A stretch of DNA of 64,000 nt, taken from Collinsella sp. UBA6357. GTDB taxonomy: Bacteria; Actinomycetota; Coriobacteriia; Coriobacteriales; Coriobacteriaceae. The stretch spans positions 22,170 through 86,169 of the forward strand of contig DJRP01000010.1 in NCBI GenBank assembly GCA_002437815.1, given 5' to 3'. The translations under genes were made by a program, and so were the position numbers. Positions 61,747 through 64,000 of this stretch are shown here, piece by piece (the stretch's first letter is position 1; every line of letters starts with the position of its first letter). The notes below the pieces were generated by a model. It made no database searches and was not told the origin of the DNA. It saw only the letters and a list, made by a program, of their open reading frames with translations.

Positions 61747-62931
61747 ATGTCGCTCGATGAGAAGAAAGTCAAGCGCTTGATCGGTATTATGAACGAGATG
61801 ACGTCGGTCGAGATACCGCCCATGAAGCCCATCATCCGCTGCTTTGAGCTGGGCATGGATGAGGATATCCTCGAATACCTGCTGCGCGTGGGTACCTCGA
61901 GGCATTCCAAGGAAACGCTCCATCAGCTGTTCGACACGATGCTCGCCATGGGGGAGATCTCGAATGCGCGCGATTGGCCGCAGTTTTGGAACGAGCTCAT
62001 GGTCATGAGTTTTCTGATCCCGAGTGAGCATAGCGACGAGTACGAGCTCGCCTCGATATTCCCCGGTTGGATCGAGCTTGCGACCTCGGGCGCACCCACC
62101 AAGAAACGTCAGGACATCATGGAGAGCTTCATGGAGTTTTGGGAGATCCTCAAAACGCTTAACGTGGGGCCTTTGCGCTTTATGACCAACATGCAGGGGG
62201 TGCGCGACCGCGATCGCGGCGTCATGCACATGGGCACGCCCACGGCGGTGACCCCGGCGCGCGGTAAGCGAACGATCGAGGTGGGTGAGCGGCTCACGAG
62301 CGAGCAGGAGGTCCTGCCGGTCAACTCCGTGTTCGATATCTTTGCCGCCCACAAGGATCAGATCGCCGTCATGAACTGCATCTGCCGCAGTCATAAACAG
62401 CTCAACGGCGGCGGGACCTGCGAGCACGGCATGCCGCTCCAGAGCTGCATGCCGGTCGGTGCGATCGCCCAGCAGCTGATCGACAGCGGTGTCGCTCGGC
62501 ACGTGCCTTACGACGAAGCGATCGAGATGGTCAAGGATTTCGAGCGCAAGGGCTGCATCCATACCACGTTCCACTATGCAGGCGATGCCAGGCGCGAGGC
62601 GCTGGCCGTGTGCAACTGCTGTACCGAGTGCTGTCTGCTCTACGGTGGGCTGCGCCAGGGCTATACCTCCAAGGTTCAGATGCGTGCCTATAACCGGCCC
62701 GAGGTGGTGGATGCGTCCGCATGCCGGGGATGCAACCAGTGCGGCAAGCATTGCCCCACCGAGGCCATCCGCTATGACAAGGAGGCGGGCAAGCTCGTGT
62801 TCAACTACGAGAACTGCGTGGGATGCGGTCAGTGCGTGACGCAGTGCGCGTTTGGAGTGCAGCGCATGGTGCCCGACGAGCGTGCCGTCTTTGTCAAGAC
62901 CAAGAAGAAAAGTGCGTGCGCCCATGCATGA
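61747..62931 (+). CDS. Iron-sulfur protein with C-terminal double [4Fe-4S] ferredoxin domain
   Basis: 394 residues. The first two thirds are mostly helical without a recognised fold and hold extra cysteines (MNCICRSHKQLNGGGTCEHG, CNCCTECCLLYGG). Two ferredoxin clusters follow: CRGCNQCGKHCP near residue 325 and CVGCGQCVTQCAF near 357. It resembles helical-domain ferredoxin proteins of anaerobes whose role is electron transfer to an unknown partner. Preceded by tandem operator-like dyads and GGGGAGAG before the ATG. It overlaps the HypA-like gene by 8 bp. Confidence 0.85.
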   Translation: MSLDEKKVKRLIGIMNEMTSVEIPPMKPIIRCFELGMDEDILEYLLRVGTSRHSKETLHQLFDTMLAMGEISNARDWPQFWNELMVMSFLIPSEHSDEYELASIFPGWIELATSGAPTKKRQDIMESFMEFWEILKTLNVGPLRFMTNMQGVRDRDRGVMHMGTPTAVTPARGKRTIEVGERLTSEQEVLPVNSVFDIFAAHKDQIAVMNCICRSHKQLNGGGTCEHGMPLQSCMPVGAIAQQLIDSGVARHVPYDEAIEMVKDFERKGCIHTTFHYAGDARREALAVCNCCTECCLLYGGLRQGYTSKVQMRAYNRPEVVDASACRGCNQCGKHCPTEAIRYDKEAGKLVFNYENCVGCGQCVTQCAFGVQRMVPDERAVFVKTKKKSACAHA

Positions 62932-63178
62932 GGCGGGGGTTTGTGCCGAGATCGTCCGCTCCGTCGAGCGTGTGGCTGAGTTTAACGGGCTGGGGCACGT
63001 TTCGCGTATCGATGTGGTAACCGGGCCGGCTTCGTGCTTGCGGGAGCAGGACCTCAACTTCTATTTTCATGTGATGCAGGAGGGCACCTGCATGGAGGGT
63101 GCCTGGATCTGCGTGGCGCGGGATCCCGCGATCGTCGACGAGGCGGCGATGTTCATCAAGAGTATCGAGGGAGAGTAG
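62924..63178 (+). CDS. Short HypA-like protein without zinc ribbon
   Basis: 84 residues. The start MHEAGVCAEIVRSVERVA and the EQDLNFYFHVMQEGT stretch match the N-terminal nickel-binding half of HypA, where Met-His-Glu bears the nickel ligand His2. The zinc-ribbon half with two CxxC pairs is missing, so the protein is about 30 residues shorter than HypA. It overlaps the iron-sulfur gene by 8 bp and is probably translated from the same message. No hydrogenase genes are in the window. The resemblance is suggestive rather than certain. Confidence 0.6.
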   Translation: MHEAGVCAEIVRSVERVAEFNGLGHVSRIDVVTGPASCLREQDLNFYFHVMQEGTCMEGAWICVARDPAIVDEAAMFIKSIEGE

Positions 63179-63185
63179 AGCGGCG

Positions 63186-63920
63186 TTATGCCGGGCGGGC
63201 GATGCGGCTCCAGTCGATGGGGTCGGCGCCGTGGGCCTCGAGCAGTGCATTTGCGCGCGAGAAGGGGCGCGAGCCCATGAAGGCGGGAAGCCCCGCGCTC
63301 GCCCTGTTGGCCGAGAGCGGGGAAGGATGCGTGGACGCCAGGCAGAACTTGTCCGTGGCCTCACCTGCTCCGGTCGCGGCGAGTTTGTCCTCGACCATTT
63401 TTTGGGCAAAGCGGCCCCAAGCGAGAAAGACCACCGGCTGTGGCAAGGTGCAGCAACGCTCGACCAGGTAGTCGGTGAGGGTCTGCCAGCCGAGCTTGGC
63501 GTGCGAGTTGGCCGCGTGCTCTCGTACCGTGAGGGTGGTGTTGAGCAAAAGGACGCCCTGTTCTGCCCAAGGGGTGAGGTCACCCGTTTTGGGGATTTCG
63601 CAGTCGAGATCGGCGGCGAGCTCCTTGTAGATGTTGCGCAGGCTCGGCGGCAGCTTGGGCTGCGTTGCCGGGACGGAGAACGAGAGGCCCATGGCCTGGT
63701 TGGGACCATGGTAGGGGTCTTGGCCCAAGATGACGGCGCGTACGTCGGTGGCGCCGGTGTACGCGAGGGCGTTCAGGATATCATCCTGGGGCGGGTAGAT
63801 CGTGTCGATGCGACGCATCTCGGCTACGCGATCCAGGAGCTCATGGGTGCGGACGAGCACGTCCTGTGGGGCGTCGGCCAACCAGCTGTCAATATTGCGT
63901 TCACGTGCGATGCGGTCCAT
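63186..63920 (-). CDS. ung: Uracil-DNA glycosylase, family 1
   Basis: 244 residues. Removes uracil from DNA for base-excision repair. The water-activating Asp68 is in GQDPYHG; the uracil-binding LLNTTLTV near residue 125 and HPSPLS near 205 are intact. GAGGAG lies before the ATG at 63920. It is convergent with the HypA-like gene, 7 bp apart. Confidence 0.95.
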   Translation of the reverse strand: MDRIARERNIDSWLADAPQDVLVRTHELLDRVAEMRRIDTIYPPQDDILNALAYTGATDVRAVILGQDPYHGPNQAMGLSFSVPATQPKLPPSLRNIYKELAADLDCEIPKTGDLTPWAEQGVLLLNTTLTVREHAANSHAKLGWQTLTDYLVERCCTLPQPVVFLAWGRFAQKMVEDKLAATGAGEATDKFCLASTHPSPLSANRASAGLPAFMGSRPFSRANALLEAHGADPIDWSRIARPA

Positions 63921-63968
63921 GGGGCTCCTCGGTGTCAGATTGCTGCACGACCCATTGTAAGGTGAGGA

Positions 63969-64000
63969 CCTGCAAATGAGGGACAGGTTTATTTTGCAGG
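63969..64000. repeat. Short intergenic repeat bounded by CCTGCAAA/TTTGCAGG
   Basis: Perfect 8-bp inverted ends around AAATGAGGGACAGGT, reaching the window edge, so its full extent is unknown. It shares its core with the repeat at 46790-46834. Confidence 0.5.

Noticed and set aside
1..64000. tRNA, rRNA, CRISPR arrays, intact insertion sequences
   Set aside because: I looked for T-loop signatures, regular direct repeats with spacers and transposase motifs and found none; a covariance or HMM search would be decisive.

Overview
The window looks like chromosome from an anaerobic, high-GC member of the Actinobacteria, most likely a Coriobacteriia gut bacterium (Collinsella or a close relative). 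This is inferred from strong G/C bias in third codon positions, fermentative genes (pyruvate formate-lyase and its activase behind an FNR-type site), ferredoxin-type proteins, a BspA-like surface protein, and paralogous signalling genes. I see no rRNA, tRNA, CRISPR array, intact insertion sequence or prophage. Genus assignment is inference; no marker gene was compared.

Layout. 1-3279: a type II topoisomerase pair (B then A subunit, minus strand; A runs off the left edge) behind an extended -10 promoter overlapped by a LexA-like box. 3397-11914: mixed housekeeping and membrane genes: lipoprotein, YitT protein, DUF1295 membrane reductase-like protein, tRNA-dihydrouridine synthase, a fused DUF134-NifX protein with a His/Cys tail, a truncated radical SAM/SPASM remnant, a PF06541-like membrane protein, TrmO and a ModD-like phosphoribosyltransferase. 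11950-25982: a sensory block with four hybrid histidine kinases (two fused to two solute-binding domains, one with a separate binding protein in overlap), a diguanylate cyclase, a flavin-binding Nim-like protein and a PatB/MalY C-S lyase.

26408-29144: an unusual three-gene cassette: ClpP-like peptidase, soluble VirD4/TraG-like ATPase, PD-(D/E)XK nuclease-like protein. It is my best candidate for an undescribed system. 29190-30674: XRE/zinc-ribbon/TipAS regulator, EamA transporter remnant, and a gene-free stretch bounded by 31-bp inverted repeats. 30702-35057: a redox cluster (flavodoxin, CMD-cupin, RibD-like reductase, aldo/keto reductase, small conserved protein) beside a divergent LysR regulator, with a MerR-type operator but no MerR gene. 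35153-42632: small protein, methyltransferase, deaminase, K+ channel, LOG protein, ClC protein, diguanylate cyclase, RF3.

42724-46772: an FNR-like regulator with a four-cysteine set, a perfect FNR box, pflA, pflB and a terminator; this looks like a self-contained anaerobic control unit. 46902-49976: VUT transporter with a structured leader, SDR, diguanylate cyclase. 50056-60480: one co-directional run: hybrid kinase, MoxR ATPase, DUF58, a transglutaminase-like protein whose catalytic Cys is Ser, and a 1421-residue LRR surface protein. This run probably builds or handles a cell-surface assembly. 60388-63920: PF06541/DUF1836 pair, an iron-sulfur protein behind tandem dyads, a short HypA-like protein and uracil-DNA glycosylase. 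Two short palindrome-bounded intergenic repeats occur at 46790-46834 and 63969-64000.
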